54,949 nt of DNA from Candidatus Binatia bacterium (GTDB taxonomy: Bacteria > Desulfobacterota > Binatia > UBA12015), in the NCBI GenBank assembly GCA_019749875.1, contig JAIEPK010000625.1, positions 1 to 54,949 of the forward strand. The letters run 5' to 3'. Positions 1-10,421 of the stretch are shown one piece after another. Made by a program: the position numbers and the translations under genes. The notes beneath the pieces are model-generated. The model saw nothing but the letters and a program-made list of their open reading frames with translations. It was not told the DNA's origin and did not search any database. Numbering within the stretch: position 1 is the stretch's first letter; each line of letters begins with the position of its first letter.

Positions 1-191
1 AGGCTTAGTGCCGTTGCGGCCCCGCGGTCAACGGGTGCGCGCGTCGCGCGAGCCGCGCGACACCGAGACCCGGGGGTGCTCGCGCGCGCAACACGGGCGT
101 CGGCCACGTCCGGTCGGCGCGCCGGAGGCGGCGGCCGTTGCGGTGCCCGCGCACGCGTGCGAGACCGGGCGGCGAGCGAGACGGAGGACGC

Positions 192-980
192 ATGAGCGAC
201 GACCACACCAGCAGCGCGGACCTCGTCCTGCCGCGCTCCGACGAGCCGCCCGACTTTCGTCGTCAGGCCCGCGCCTATACGCGCTTCCGCCGCGACTACT
301 CGGGCCCGCTGTACGACGCGATCGCGGCCGCGACCGGACCGGCGGCCGGCCGGCGCGCGCTCGACCTGGGCTGCGGCACGGGCTTCGTCAGCGGGTCGCT
401 GCGCGAGCGCGGCTGGCGCGTCGTCGGCAGCGACTTCTCGCAGCCCATGCTCGCCGAGGCGCAGGCGTTTCTCGCGCCGTCGTCGCAGCTGGTGCGCGCC
501 CGCGCCGAAGCGCTCGCCCTGCGCGACGCGAGCGTCGCTCTCGTGACCTGCGGCACGGCCTTCCACTGGTTCGCGCCGCGGCCCGCGCTCGACGAGATCG
601 CCCGCGTGCTCGCACCGGGCGGCATCGCGGCGCTGTTCTGGCGGTATCCCGCCGCGGACGCGCCCACGCCGGCGCTGATCCGCGACGTGCTGCGCCGCTT
701 CGGACCCGACATCCCCGGCCAGCAGGTCTTCGTCCATCCGCCCGAGCCCTTTCTGAAGTCGACGCTGCAGCCGCTTGCGGCGCCGGTGCTGCACGGGACG
801 CTGCACTACACGCCGGCCGAGTTCCACGGCTACGCGGCCACCACCGAGTTTCTGCGCCGCTTCGCAGGCGAGCACCATGCGGCCTTCCTGGACGCGCTGC
901 GCGAGGAGCTGGTCCAGCGATACCCAAACGGCATCGACGAGCCGAGCGACGAGCACCTGTTCCTGGCACGGCGTCCGTGA
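192..980 (+). CDS. class I SAM-dependent methyltransferase
   Basis: Motif I-like ALDLGCGTGFVSGSLRERG and downstream GGIAALFWRYP; ATG at 192 preceded by GGAGG. Confidence 0.9.
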   Translation: MSDDHTSSADLVLPRSDEPPDFRRQARAYTRFRRDYSGPLYDAIAAATGPAAGRRALDLGCGTGFVSGSLRERGWRVVGSDFSQPMLAEAQAFLAPSSQLVRARAEALALRDASVALVTCGTAFHWFAPRPALDEIARVLAPGGIAALFWRYPAADAPTPALIRDVLRRFGPDIPGQQVFVHPPEPFLKSTLQPLAAPVLHGTLHYTPAEFHGYAATTEFLRRFAGEHHAAFLDALREELVQRYPNGIDEPSDEHLFLARRP

Positions 981-1052
981 CGGCGCGGCGCCGATGACGC
1001 AGGTTGTCGGGCGTCGAGGCGATCGCTAGCGTTGCCGGCGCCGGTTTCCGCC

Positions 1053-1496
1053 ATGCGACGCCAGATCTGGTTCGACGACGACCGCAACGGTCGCTGCTTC
1101 GGCTGCGGGGCGGACAATCCGTCCGGCCTGCGACTCTCGTTCTTCGAGACCGACGAGGGCGCCGAGGTGGAGTACGCGGTGCCGTCCGACCTCGAAGGCG
1201 CCCCGGGCATCGTGCACGGCGGCATCCAGGCGACGCTGCTCGACGAGGCCATGTGCATGACGGCGTATGCCAAGGCGGGTACGCCGGTCGTCACCGGCGA
1301 GCTCACCGTGCGCTATCTGCGGACCGTGCCGACCGCGACCCCGCTGCGGATCGCCGGGCGGATCACCGAGACGCGCGGGCGGAGCTTCTTCATCGAGGGA
1401 ACCATCCGTCTCGCCGCGACCGGCGAAGAGCTGACCCGCGCCCGCGGCCGCTTCTTCGCAGCCGCTGCGGATCAGCCGCAGGAGACCTCAGCGTGA
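1053..1496 (+). CDS. PaaI-like hotdog-fold thioesterase
   Basis: GRCFGCGADNPSGLRL and GIVHGGIQATLLDEAM hotdog motifs. Confidence 0.85.
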   Translation: MRRQIWFDDDRNGRCFGCGADNPSGLRLSFFETDEGAEVEYAVPSDLEGAPGIVHGGIQATLLDEAMCMTAYAKAGTPVVTGELTVRYLRTVPTATPLRIAGRITETRGRSFFIEGTIRLAATGEELTRARGRFFAAAADQPQETSA

Positions 1497-2827
1497 CATC
1501 CGTCCTCTTTCTCGTCGCGAGCCTCGTCGGGGCGTGGTTCACCTTCAACGCCTTCAACCCGATGATCGTGCAGCGCCGGCGCTCGGTGATCAGCTTCTTC
1601 GCGGGCTGGCTCACCGCCGAGCTCGCGCTGCACCACGTCGCTTGGCAGGTCGCGGCGGCGATCGTGTTCATCGCGCTGGGCGCCCTCCATGCCTGGCCCG
1701 GCAAGCTCGCCCTGCTGATCTCGCTCGTGTCGTGGGCCGGGCTGATCCTGCTGTTCCGCCGCGCGAGCCAGGCCGAGCGCGTGTGCACCGAGGCGCTGCG
1801 CAACGGTCTCGGTGTCGATTACGAGGAGCGCATCCTGCCGGAGCTGCGGCCGCTCTTGAGCCACGGCATCAACTGGCGCGAGATCGCGCTGCCGTTCGCG
1901 ATGCGCGACCCGCGCGTCGAGCGCATCCGTGACGTGGTGTACGCCGACGGCGGCCGGCGTGGCGCGTCGCGCGGCCTGAAGCTCGATCTGTACCGGGCAC
2001 GCGAGGGCGCGCCGGGCGAGGTCGCCGGGACGCGCCGGCCGCGACCGATCCTGCTGCAGGTGCACGGCGGCGCGTGGATCCTCGGCAGCAAGAACGAGCA
2101 GGGCATCCCGCTCATGCAGCGCATGGCGTCGCACGGCTGGCTGTGCGCCGCGATCGACTACCGCCTGAGCCCGCACGCGACGTTCCCGGACCACGTGGTG
2201 GACGTCAAGCGCGCGATTCGCTGGCTGAAGGAGCACGCGGCCGAGCATGGCGCCGATCCGGACTTCATCGTCGTCACGGGCGGCTCGGCCGGCGGGCACC
2301 TGTCGTCGCTCGCGGCGCTGACACCGAACGCACCCGAGTTCCAGCCGGGCTTCGAGGACGTGGACACGCGCGTCCAGGGCTGCGTCGCGTTCTACGGCGT
2401 CTACGACTTCACCAACCGCGACGGCGTCTATCGCCACGACGGGCTGCAGCGCGTGCTGACGCAGCACGTGATGAAGAGGCGGCTCGAGGACGCTCGCCCG
2501 CTCTACGAGCAGGCGTCGCCGCTCTACCGCGTGAACGCGGAGGCGCCGCCATTCTTCCTCGTGCACGGCGACTTCGACTCGCTGGTGCCGGTCGCCGAGG
2601 CGCGCGGCATGTATGCGGCGTTGCGCGCGGTGTCGCGTGCGCCGGTCGCGTATGCGGAGATCCCCGGCGCGCAGCACGCCTTCGAGATCTTCCCGTCGCT
2701 GCGCAGCGCGCTCGCGATCGATGGCGTCGAGCGCTTTCTGTTCCTGGTGTACAGCGAGCACCTGCGCCGGCGTGCAGCAGCGTCCGCCGCGCACGAGGGC
2801 AGCGAGCCCGACCGCCGCGCGTCCTGA
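1493..2827 (+). CDS. alpha/beta hydrolase (esterase/lipase, HSL-like) with N-terminal membrane segments
   Basis: GTG start overlapping the upstream stop (GTGA); HGGAWILGSKNEQG oxyanion motif, GGSAGGHLSSL nucleophile elbow. Confidence 0.85.
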   Translation: MTSVLFLVASLVGAWFTFNAFNPMIVQRRRSVISFFAGWLTAELALHHVAWQVAAAIVFIALGALHAWPGKLALLISLVSWAGLILLFRRASQAERVCTEALRNGLGVDYEERILPELRPLLSHGINWREIALPFAMRDPRVERIRDVVYADGGRRGASRGLKLDLYRAREGAPGEVAGTRRPRPILLQVHGGAWILGSKNEQGIPLMQRMASHGWLCAAIDYRLSPHATFPDHVVDVKRAIRWLKEHAAEHGADPDFIVVTGGSAGGHLSSLAALTPNAPEFQPGFEDVDTRVQGCVAFYGVYDFTNRDGVYRHDGLQRVLTQHVMKRRLEDARPLYEQASPLYRVNAEAPPFFLVHGDFDSLVPVAEARGMYAALRAVSRAPVAYAEIPGAQHAFEIFPSLRSALAIDGVERFLFLVYSEHLRRRAAASAAHEGSEPDRRAS

Positions 2828-2860
2828 CGGGGCGCCGCGGCGCAACGGCGTCGCACGGGG

Positions 2861-3487
2861 TCATGCCGCGGCGAAGCGCTGCACCTCGGCACGCAGCTCG
2901 TCGAGCTGGCTCTCGAAGAAGTGCCCGGCGCCGCGCACCACGTGCACGTCCGCCTGCGCGACGCCGAGCCGCTCGAGCTTGTCGCGCAGGAGCGAGAGCG
3001 GTGCGACGTCGTCGCGATCGCCGTGCACGAAGAGCTTGGGCTTCGCGCAGCTCGCGAGAAAGCCGAAGTCGTACATGCCCGCCGGCGCCGCGATCGCGAC
3101 CATGCGGTGCACGCGCGCATCGCTGCAGCCGAGCTTCAGCGCGACCGCCGAGCCGAACGAGAAGCCCGCCACCAGCACCTGCTTCGCGGCCGGCTGCTGG
3201 GCGAGCAGGAAGTCGAGCGCCTCGCGCGCGTCGTCGACCTCGCCGACGCCGCGATCGTGCGCGCCCGAGCTGCCGCCGACGCCGCGGAAGTTGATGCGCA
3301 GCGTCTCGTAGCCCGCGTCGTGCAGGGCGCGCGCGGTGTGGAAGACGACCGGGTTGTGCATGGTGCCGCCGTAGAGCGGGTGCGGGTGGAGGACGAGGGC
3401 CACACGCTCCGCGAGCTCGCTGGTCGGGCGGTAGATCGCCTCGAGCTGGCCGTGGCTGCAGGGGATGGAGGTTTTGCCGGCGAACAT
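2861..3487 (-). CDS. alpha/beta hydrolase (KANL3/Tex30-like, dienelactone hydrolase type)
   Basis: LHPHPLYGGTMHNPVV, NFRGVGGSSG, GFSFGSAVAL motifs. Confidence 0.85.
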   Translation of the reverse strand: MFAGKTSIPCSHGQLEAIYRPTSELAERVALVLHPHPLYGGTMHNPVVFHTARALHDAGYETLRINFRGVGGSSGAHDRGVGEVDDAREALDFLLAQQPAAKQVLVAGFSFGSAVALKLGCSDARVHRMVAIAAPAGMYDFGFLASCAKPKLFVHGDRDDVAPLSLLRDKLERLGVAQADVHVVRGAGHFFESQLDELRAEVQRFAAA

Positions 3488-3590
3488 GACTTCAGATTAC
3501 ATGCCCCGGCACCGCAGTGAAGCGGCGCAGTGCGCGACGTTCGGCGCACGCGACCTCGTCGTCGCGGCGCTCCAGGCAGCGGAGGACGAC

Positions 3591-3947
3591 ATGCCGAATC
3601 TGTGGATCACGGGCCTCGACCGCGAGCAGGCCAAGACCTTCAGCAGTCTCGCGTCCGACCTCTTCGAGCGCGAGCTCGGCACGCGGCGCGACGCGATCTA
3701 CGTCTACCTGCGCGACGCCGAGCTGTTCCGCGACGGCAACCCGGCGGAGCTGCCGACCATCATCGAGATCAGCTGGATCCGCCGCCCGCGCGAGCACTTC
3801 GAGAAGGCCGCGGCGGGCCTCACCCGAATCGTCAAGCAAGAACTGGGACGCACCGGATCCGTGCAGGTCGAGCTGCACGAGAAGTGGGACGACGCGACGA
3901 TCGACGGCGAGACCTGCGCCGCCTGGGCGGCGCGCAATCGGCGTTGA
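3591..3947 (+). CDS. DUF1904 / tautomerase-like small protein
   Basis: 118-aa ORF; length and overall pattern resemble DUF1904 proteins (PTIIEISWIRRPREHFEKAA). Confidence 0.6.
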   Translation: MPNLWITGLDREQAKTFSSLASDLFERELGTRRDAIYVYLRDAELFRDGNPAELPTIIEISWIRRPREHFEKAAAGLTRIVKQELGRTGSVQVELHEKWDDATIDGETCAAWAARNRR

Positions 3948-3950
3948 CGA

Positions 3951-3968
3951 CGGCCTCGCGCGAGGCCG
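3951..3968. terminator. palindrome after the DUF1904-like gene
   Basis: CGGCCTCGCGCGAGGCCG, perfect 18-nt palindrome 3 nt after the stop. Confidence 0.4.
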
Positions 3969-3976
3969 ATGTTGCC

Positions 3977-4092
3977 CACCGGCAGCGGCTCGTGCACGCG
4001 AGCCGCTGGCGAGCGCGGAGCGCCAGCCACCGCAGGGATTGGGGCCCCGTCAAGCTCAGATTGAAGGGGCGAGGGGGCGCGTGCCCCCTAGT
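3977..4092. repeat. copy A of dispersed intergenic hairpin repeat
   Basis: Shares TCGTGCACGCGAGC, CGAGCGCGGAGCG and CGAGGGGGCGCGTGCCCCCT with copy B. Confidence 0.7.
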
Positions 4093-4097
4093 TTCGA

Positions 4098-4919
4098 TCA
4101 GCGTGCCTTGTAGAGCGGGATCCAGCGCTTGATGGTGCGGTCGACGAAGCCGTCGGCCTTCCAGTTGGCGAGCGAGGCATTGGCGGCGGCGCGCAGATCG
4201 TCGTCCTGCGGGCGGAAGCCCCAGCCGATCTGCTCCTGCGTGAGCAGCGGGCGGATCAGCGGGCGCAGCGTGCCGTCGTGCACCGATGCGTACCAGGCGA
4301 CCGTCGGCGCATCGGTCACGAAGGCGTCGATGCGCGACTGCACGAGGTCGGCGACGCCGTCGGAGTTGCTCAGGTAGGGGAAGACCTGGCCGCCGCGGTA
4401 GTTCTGCGTGACGTAGGTGTCGGCCGTCGTGCCGCGCGTGACGCCGACGCGCAGCGAGCCGCCGAGCGCCTGCGCCGGCGTCTGGTAGGCGTCGCCGAGG
4501 TTGTTGCGGATCAGGACCGAGAGGCCGGAATCCATGTACGGCTCGCTGAACGCGACGCGCATGCTGCGCAGCCGCGTGATCGTCATGCCGGACATGATGA
4601 TGTCGATCTGACCGTTGACCAGCGCGGGGATGAGCTCGTTCCAGGTGAGCGCGATCACGCGCAGCGGCCGCTTCAAGTCGAAGGACAGTCGCTTCGCGAA
4701 GTCCACCTCGATACCGACCGCGCTGATCTGCTGGCCCTCCTGCATGACGAACGGCGGCGAGTCGAGCGTGATGCCGACGCGGATCTCGGGCGCCTGCGGC
4801 ACGGGCGGCGGGGGCGGCGGCTGGCTCGGCCGCGACGAGGCGCAGCCGGCCAACAGCACCGTCAGCGCGAGAAGCGCGGCCGTGCCGTGCGCCCAGAGCG
4901 TCCGTCGTGTCGTCGTCAT
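4098..4919 (-). CDS. ABC-type amino-acid-like substrate-binding lipoprotein (SBP_bac_3 fold)
   Basis: Lipobox LLAGCASS; RVGITLDSPPFV, VDFAKRL, GQIDIIMSGMTITRLR, RVGVTRGTTAD motifs. Confidence 0.85.
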   Translation of the reverse strand: MTTTRRTLWAHGTAALLALTVLLAGCASSRPSQPPPPPPVPQAPEIRVGITLDSPPFVMQEGQQISAVGIEVDFAKRLSFDLKRPLRVIALTWNELIPALVNGQIDIIMSGMTITRLRSMRVAFSEPYMDSGLSVLIRNNLGDAYQTPAQALGGSLRVGVTRGTTADTYVTQNYRGGQVFPYLSNSDGVADLVQSRIDAFVTDAPTVAWYASVHDGTLRPLIRPLLTQEQIGWGFRPQDDDLRAAANASLANWKADGFVDRTIKRWIPLYKAR

Positions 4920-4965
4920 CCACAACCCCCTTCGCGATGCGCCTGCGCATCGCCCGCTGCGCCGC

Positions 4966-5268
4966 TTACTGCTGTGCGCCCTTCTGGTAGCCGGCCGAGT
5001 AACCCTGCTGGTAGGAGCTCTGCTTCGACTTCTCGTACTGATCGTAGGCGTAACCGCCGATCAAGCCGGCGCCCGCACCGGCCGCGGCGCCGAGGCCGGC
5101 GTTGCCGGCGATCGCGCCGATGATCGCACCACCGGCCGCGCCCATCGCGCCACCGCTCAGCGTGCGCTGCTGCGTCGTGGTCATGTTCGAGCAGCCGCTT
5201 CCCACCGTCGCGCAGGCGCCGAGCAGGGTCACGGCGAGCACGCACGTGGTCGTCCGGTGGCGGTTCAT
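4966..5268 (-). CDS. glycine-zipper domain outer-envelope protein
   Basis: LSGGAMGAAGGAIIGAIAGNAGLGAAAGAGAGLIGGYAYDQYEKSK; signal peptide with ACATVGSGC. Confidence 0.75.
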   Translation of the reverse strand: MNRHRTTTCVLAVTLLGACATVGSGCSNMTTTQQRTLSGGAMGAAGGAIIGAIAGNAGLGAAAGAGAGLIGGYAYDQYEKSKQSSYQQGYSAGYQKGAQQ

Positions 5269-5681
5269 TTCTTCTTCCCTCCCGTCTGCGCCGGCTTCTC
5301 GGGCGCCTTGCACGGGTACGTCTCGACCAGATAGCGCGTGATCGCGTCGGGAGCCTTGTCCTTCAGGTACTGCGGGTTGGCCTTCAGCCAGGCGATGAAC
5401 TTCTCGACCGCCTGCGTGCGGGTCGGCACCGGCTCGGGAAGGCAGACCACCGGGTGCGACTTGCCGTGGCCGAAGATCGCCAGGTGGTACTGGTAGGCGC
5501 CGACCAGATAGCCGTGGCAGAACGCGATCGACGCCGCATACAGCGCGTCGCTCTCGGGCACGGTGCAGACGTCGACGACGTCCTGCGCGTCGACGATCAA
5601 GAAGTCGTCGCGCTCGACGGCCGCACCGGACGACGGCCACAGCCAGAAGCTCGCAAGCGCGAGCAGGATCCATCTGCGCAT
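5265..5681 (-). CDS. Rap1a/Tai-like domain secreted protein
   Basis: Signal peptide; CTVPESDALYAASIAFCHGYLVGAYQ...VCLPEPVPTRTQAVEKFIAWLKANP...TYPC cysteine pattern; ATGA overlap with the downstream gene. Confidence 0.65.
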   Translation of the reverse strand: MRRWILLALASFWLWPSSGAAVERDDFLIVDAQDVVDVCTVPESDALYAASIAFCHGYLVGAYQYHLAIFGHGKSHPVVCLPEPVPTRTQAVEKFIAWLKANPQYLKDKAPDAITRYLVETYPCKAPEKPAQTGGKKK

Positions 5682-5740
5682 CCGCACTCCTCCTCTTGCT
5701 CGACCACGGCGCACGCGCGCGCCGGCGTCGTGCGGCGAGC

Positions 5741-7236
5741 TCATGGGAACATCACCCAGGGCGTGGTTCCTTCGGGAACGGGCGCGGCATCGGGCGCCGC
5801 GGGGCCGGTCCAGTCGGCATCGGGAAGCTTCCAGCCGCCGCCGAGCGCCCGATACAGATCGACCACCACGAGCAGCTGGTCGCGCTGCGACTGGGCGAGC
5901 GCGTTCTCCGCCGGGAACAGCAGCTGCTGAGCCTCGAGGACCTCGTAGTAGTTGGCGAGGCCTTGATTGTAGCGCAGGAGGGCGAGCCGCACGGACTCGC
6001 TGTACGCCTGCACGGTCTTCGCTCGTGCGGCCGTGACGTCGACCAGCTTGTCCTGCGCGACCAGCGTCGTGGACACCTCGGAGAACGCCGTCACCAGCGT
6101 CTGCTCCCATTGCAGCTTCGCCTGCTCCCACTGCGCGACCTGCGCGTAGTACTGCTCGAGCAGCTGTCCGCCGGTGAAGATCGGGCCCCCGATCGAGCCG
6201 ACCAGGTTCCAGATGTTGGCGCTGCCCTTCACGACGTCGGACAGCTCGGTGCTCTGACCACCGTAGAGGCTGGTGAGGCCGATGCGCGGGAAGAAGTTCG
6301 CGACCGCCACACCGACCTGCGCGTTCGCGCTGCGGATGGTCTGCTCGGCCTGCTGCACGTCGGGACGACGCTCGAGCAGCTCGGCCGGCAGGCCGGGCGG
6401 GGTCTGCGGCGGCGTCGTCTGCTGGACGAGCGGCTTGCCACGCGGGACCGGGCCCGGGTTGCGCCCGAGGAGGACGTTGATCTGGTTCTCCTTCGCCACG
6501 ATCTGCGCCTGCAGGCTCGGGATGGACGCCTCGGCTTCATACAGCGCCGCGGCCGCGCGCTCGGTCTGCAGCTTGGAGCCGACCCCGCCCTCGTAGCGGC
6601 GGGTGAAGAGCTGCAGGGTGTCGCGGAACGACTGCACGCTGTCGTAGGCGATCTCGAGCTCGCGATCGAGCTCGATGAGCTCGAAGTAGCGCAGCGCGAC
6701 GGTGCTCACGAGCGTCAGCATGACGCCGCGCCGGAACGCGTCGGTGGCGAGCATCTCGGCCTGCGCGGCTTCGGTCGCACGGCGGATGCGGCCCCAGACG
6801 TCGATCTCCCAGGCGAGGTTGAAGGCACCGGCGAACAGGTCGTAGGTCGCATTGGGCTGCCCGGGGAAGACCAGCGCGCGCTGCCGCGACGCCGTGCCCT
6901 GGTAGCCGATCTGCGGCAGGAGCGGAGCGCGGGCGACGCCGACTAGAGCGTTCGCCTGCTCGACGCGCGCGACCGCGGTGCGCAGGTCGTAGTTGTTCTG
7001 CACCGCCTCGGTCACCAGCCGCTGCAGGACGGGGTCGGAGAAGACGTCCCACCAGGGCAGGTCGGCGAGCGACGCGATCTCGACCGGCTGCGGCTGCCCG
7101 TAGTAGTCGGGCGGCGGATCGGACTTCGGCCGCACGTAGTTCGGTCCGACCGGACAGCCGGCCGCGAACGTCAGCAGGCAGAGCAGGGCGGCGACGGATG
7201 CGAGGCCGCGCTTCCTCGATGCGCGCGCGGTGCTCA
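5741..7236 (-). CDS. RND efflux outer-membrane lipoprotein, NodT/OprM family
   Basis: FAAGCPVGPNYVRPKSDPP lipobox and N-term; LPAELLERRPDVQQAEQTIRSANAQVGVAVANFFPRI signature; GTG start overlapping the RND stop. Confidence 0.93.
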
Positions 7237-10200
7237 CTCGTGGCTCCCCGCCGGCTTCGTGCCCGGCGTCGTGGTCGTGGGCGTCGCGCCGCCGTCCTTG
7301 CCGTGCGCCTCGTCGCCGCCGGCGAGGCTCTCGACGACGTAGAACGAGAGCGGGACGACGAAGATCGCGATCAGCGACGCGGCGATCATGCCGCTCATGA
7401 CCGCGGTGCCCATGATCCGCCGCGACACCGCGCCGGCGCCCTGCGCGGTCACCAGCGGCACCACGCCGAGGATGAACGCGAACGCGGTCATGAGGATCGG
7501 GCGCAGGCGGAGCTTCGCACCGGCGAGTGCCGCCTCGATCAGCGGCGTGCCCTTGTTGTCGTACTCGTCCTTGCAGAACTCGACGATCAGGATCGCGTTC
7601 TTCGCCGTCAGACCGATCAGCATGACGAGGCCGATCTGCGCGTAGACATTGTTCACCATCTCGCGCACGAAGAGTCCGAGGAAGGCGCCGAACACCGCGA
7701 TCGGGATGCCGAGCAGCACGCTGAACGGCAGCGACCAGCTCTCGTACTGCGCGGCGAGGATCAGGAACACCATCAGCAGCGAGAAGCCGAAGATCACCAT
7801 CGGCGAAACGCCCTGCGCGGCGACCTGCTCCTGGAACGACATGCCCATGTAGTCGTAGCCCATGCCGTCGGGCATGGTTTGCGCGAACACTTCTTCCAGC
7901 GCCTTCATGCCCTGCGACGAGCTGTAGCCGGGCTTGAGCGCCGCCTGGATCTGTGCCGCGCGGTGCTCGTTGAAGCGGATGGTGAACTCCGGGCCGTAGA
8001 ACGGCTTCACGTCGACCACGGCGTCGAGCGGGACCATCTCGCCCTTGTCGTTGCGGACGTAGAACTGGCCCATCTGCTTGACGTCGGTGCGGTAGTCGCC
8101 CTCCGCCTGGACGTAGACCTGCCAGACGCGGCCGAAGCGGTTGAAGTAGTTGATGAAGACACCGCCCATGAACGCCTGCAGCGTCTTGTAGACGTCCGCG
8201 AGCTGCACGCCTTGCTTCAGGACCTTCTCGCGATCGACGTGCGCGAACACCTGCGGCACGGCGGGCACGAAGGTCGTGAAGATCGACGAGAACTCCGGCC
8301 GCTTCATCGCCTCGGCGATGAAGCGCTGCGTGTTCTCGGCGAGGAACTTGACGTCGCCCCCCGAGCGGTCCTCGAGCATGAACGTGACGCCGCCCGACGT
8401 GCCGACGCCGGGGATGGCCGGCGGCGGGAACGCGAACGCGAGCGCCTCGGGAAGCTCGTGCAGCTTCATGTTGAGCTCTCGCATGATCACGTCGGCGGTG
8501 CGGCCCGACGGATCGCGCTCCTTCCACGGCTTCAGCGTGACGAAGTAGAAGCCGGCGTAGGTCATGTTGGTGCCGCTCAGAAGGGAGAAGCCGACCACCG
8601 TGTTGAACGTCTGCACGCCGTCGGTCTTCTCGAGGATGCCCTCGATCTGCTTGCAGACCTCGTTGGTGCGCTGCAGCGACGCGGCCGGGGGCAGCTGGAC
8701 GTTCATGTAGAAGTAGCCCTGGTCCTCGTCGGGGACGAAGCCGGTGGGCAGACGCGAGCCGAGATAGACGGCGACGACGGCCAGCGCGGCGAGCAGGCCG
8801 AGGCCCAGCACCGGGTGCTTGATGAGGTGGTGGCACCAGTTCACGTAGCCGTCGGTCGCCTTGCCGAACCACTTGTTGAACCAGCGGAAGAACGCGCCCA
8901 GCGGACCGCGGGCCTCCTTCTTCCGCTTGAGGATCAGCGCCGACAGCGCCGGGCTCAGCGTGAGCGCGTTGAACGCCGAGAACACGACGGACACCGCGAT
9001 GGTCACGGCGAACTGCTGGTACAGGCGTCCCGTGATGCCCGGAATGAAGGCCGTCGGCACGAACACGGCGACGAGGATCAGTGCGATCGCGATGACCGGC
9101 GCCGACACCTCGCTCATCGCCTTGAGGGTCGCGTCGACCGGCGAGAGGCCTTCCTCGATGTGGTGCTCGACGGCCTCGACGACGACGATCGCGTCGTCGA
9201 CGACGAGACCGATCGCCAGCACGAGCCCGAACAACGACAACGTGTTGATGGAGAATCCGAGCAGCGGGAACAGCGCGAACGTGCCCACCAGCGACACCGG
9301 CACCGCGAGCAGCGGGATCAGCGTCGCACGGAAGCCCTGCAGGAAGACGAACACGACGATGATGACGAGGATCAGCGCCTCGAAGAGCGTCTTGACGATT
9401 TCGTCGATGCCCTCGGTGACGGCCTCGGTGGTGTCGAGCGAGACCACGTAGTCGAGGTCGTTCGGGAAGTTCTTCTTCGCCTTCTCCATGAGCGCGCGCG
9501 CCGCGTGCATGGTGTCGATCGCGTTGGTGCCGGCGAGCTGGTAGATCGCGACGATCGCGGCGGGCTTGCCGTTCAGGCGGCCCATCATGTTGTAGACCTG
9601 CGCGCCCAGCTCGACGCGCGCGACGTCGCGCACGCGGATCATCGAGCCGTCCGGGTTCGCGCGGATGATGACGTTCTCGAACTCCTCCGCGGACTGGAGT
9701 CGGCCCTGCGCGCGGACGGTCCAGGTGAACTCCTGCCCCGGCGGCACGGGCTCGCCGCCGACCTGGCCGGCGGGATTGACCGTGTTCTGCTGCTTGATGG
9801 CCTCGAGGATCTCGGTGACGGTGACGCCGAGCTTCGCGAGCGTGTCGGGGCTCACCCACATGCGCATCGCGTACTGGCCGGCGCCGAAGATCTGCACCTG
9901 GCCGACGCCCGGGACGCGCGTCATCGGGTCGTTGATGTTGATGTAGGCGTAGTTGGTGAGGAAGAGGGCGTCGTAGGTGCCGTTCGGCGAGTAGAGCGAG
10001 AACAGCGCGAGCGGTGCGGTCGTCGACTGCTTGATGGTGACGCCGTACTGCTGAACGTCGAACGGCAGCTGCGACTGCGCCTGGCCGTAGCGCATCTGGG
10101 CCAGGATCTGGTCGGTGTTGATGTTGGTCCCGACCTCGAAGTCGACGCGCAACGTCATGGTGCCGTTGTTCGCGTTGATCGAGTACATGTAGATCGAGTC

Positions 10201-10419
10201 GGTGACGCCGCTCATCTGCTGCTCGATCGGCGTCGCGACCGACTGCTCGATGGTGAGCGCGTCGGCTCCCGTGTAGGTCGCGGACAGCTGCACTTCCGGC
10301 GGCGCGATGTCGGGGAACTGCGCGATCGGCAGCTGCACCATCGCGACCGCACCGACGATGGTCATCACGATCGCGATGACCATGGCCACGATGGGCCGGC
10401 GGACGAAGAATGCTGCCAT
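7234..10419 (-). CDS. RND multidrug efflux transporter, HAE1 (AcrB/MexB) type
   Basis: 1061 aa; MAAFFVRRPIVAMVIAIVMTIVGAVAMVQLPIAQFPDIAPPEV, VVDDAIVVVEAVEHH, GLTAKNAILIVEF. Confidence 0.97.
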   Translation of the reverse strand: MAAFFVRRPIVAMVIAIVMTIVGAVAMVQLPIAQFPDIAPPEVQLSATYTGADALTIEQSVATPIEQQMSGVTDSIYMYSINANNGTMTLRVDFEVGTNINTDQILAQMRYGQAQSQLPFDVQQYGVTIKQSTTAPLALFSLYSPNGTYDALFLTNYAYININDPMTRVPGVGQVQIFGAGQYAMRMWVSPDTLAKLGVTVTEILEAIKQQNTVNPAGQVGGEPVPPGQEFTWTVRAQGRLQSAEEFENVIIRANPDGSMIRVRDVARVELGAQVYNMMGRLNGKPAAIVAIYQLAGTNAIDTMHAARALMEKAKKNFPNDLDYVVSLDTTEAVTEGIDEIVKTLFEALILVIIVVFVFLQGFRATLIPLLAVPVSLVGTFALFPLLGFSINTLSLFGLVLAIGLVVDDAIVVVEAVEHHIEEGLSPVDATLKAMSEVSAPVIAIALILVAVFVPTAFIPGITGRLYQQFAVTIAVSVVFSAFNALTLSPALSALILKRKKEARGPLGAFFRWFNKWFGKATDGYVNWCHHLIKHPVLGLGLLAALAVVAVYLGSRLPTGFVPDEDQGYFYMNVQLPPAASLQRTNEVCKQIEGILEKTDGVQTFNTVVGFSLLSGTNMTYAGFYFVTLKPWKERDPSGRTADVIMRELNMKLHELPEALAFAFPPPAIPGVGTSGGVTFMLEDRSGGDVKFLAENTQRFIAEAMKRPEFSSIFTTFVPAVPQVFAHVDREKVLKQGVQLADVYKTLQAFMGGVFINYFNRFGRVWQVYVQAEGDYRTDVKQMGQFYVRNDKGEMVPLDAVVDVKPFYGPEFTIRFNEHRAAQIQAALKPGYSSSQGMKALEEVFAQTMPDGMGYDYMGMSFQEQVAAQGVSPMVIFGFSLLMVFLILAAQYESWSLPFSVLLGIPIAVFGAFLGLFVREMVNNVYAQIGLVMLIGLTAKNAILIVEFCKDEYDNKGTPLIEAALAGAKLRLRPILMTAFAFILGVVPLVTAQGAGAVSRRIMGTAVMSGMIAASLIAIFVVPLSFYVVESLAGGDEAHGKDGGATPTTTTPGTKPAGSHE

Positions 10420-10421
10420 CG

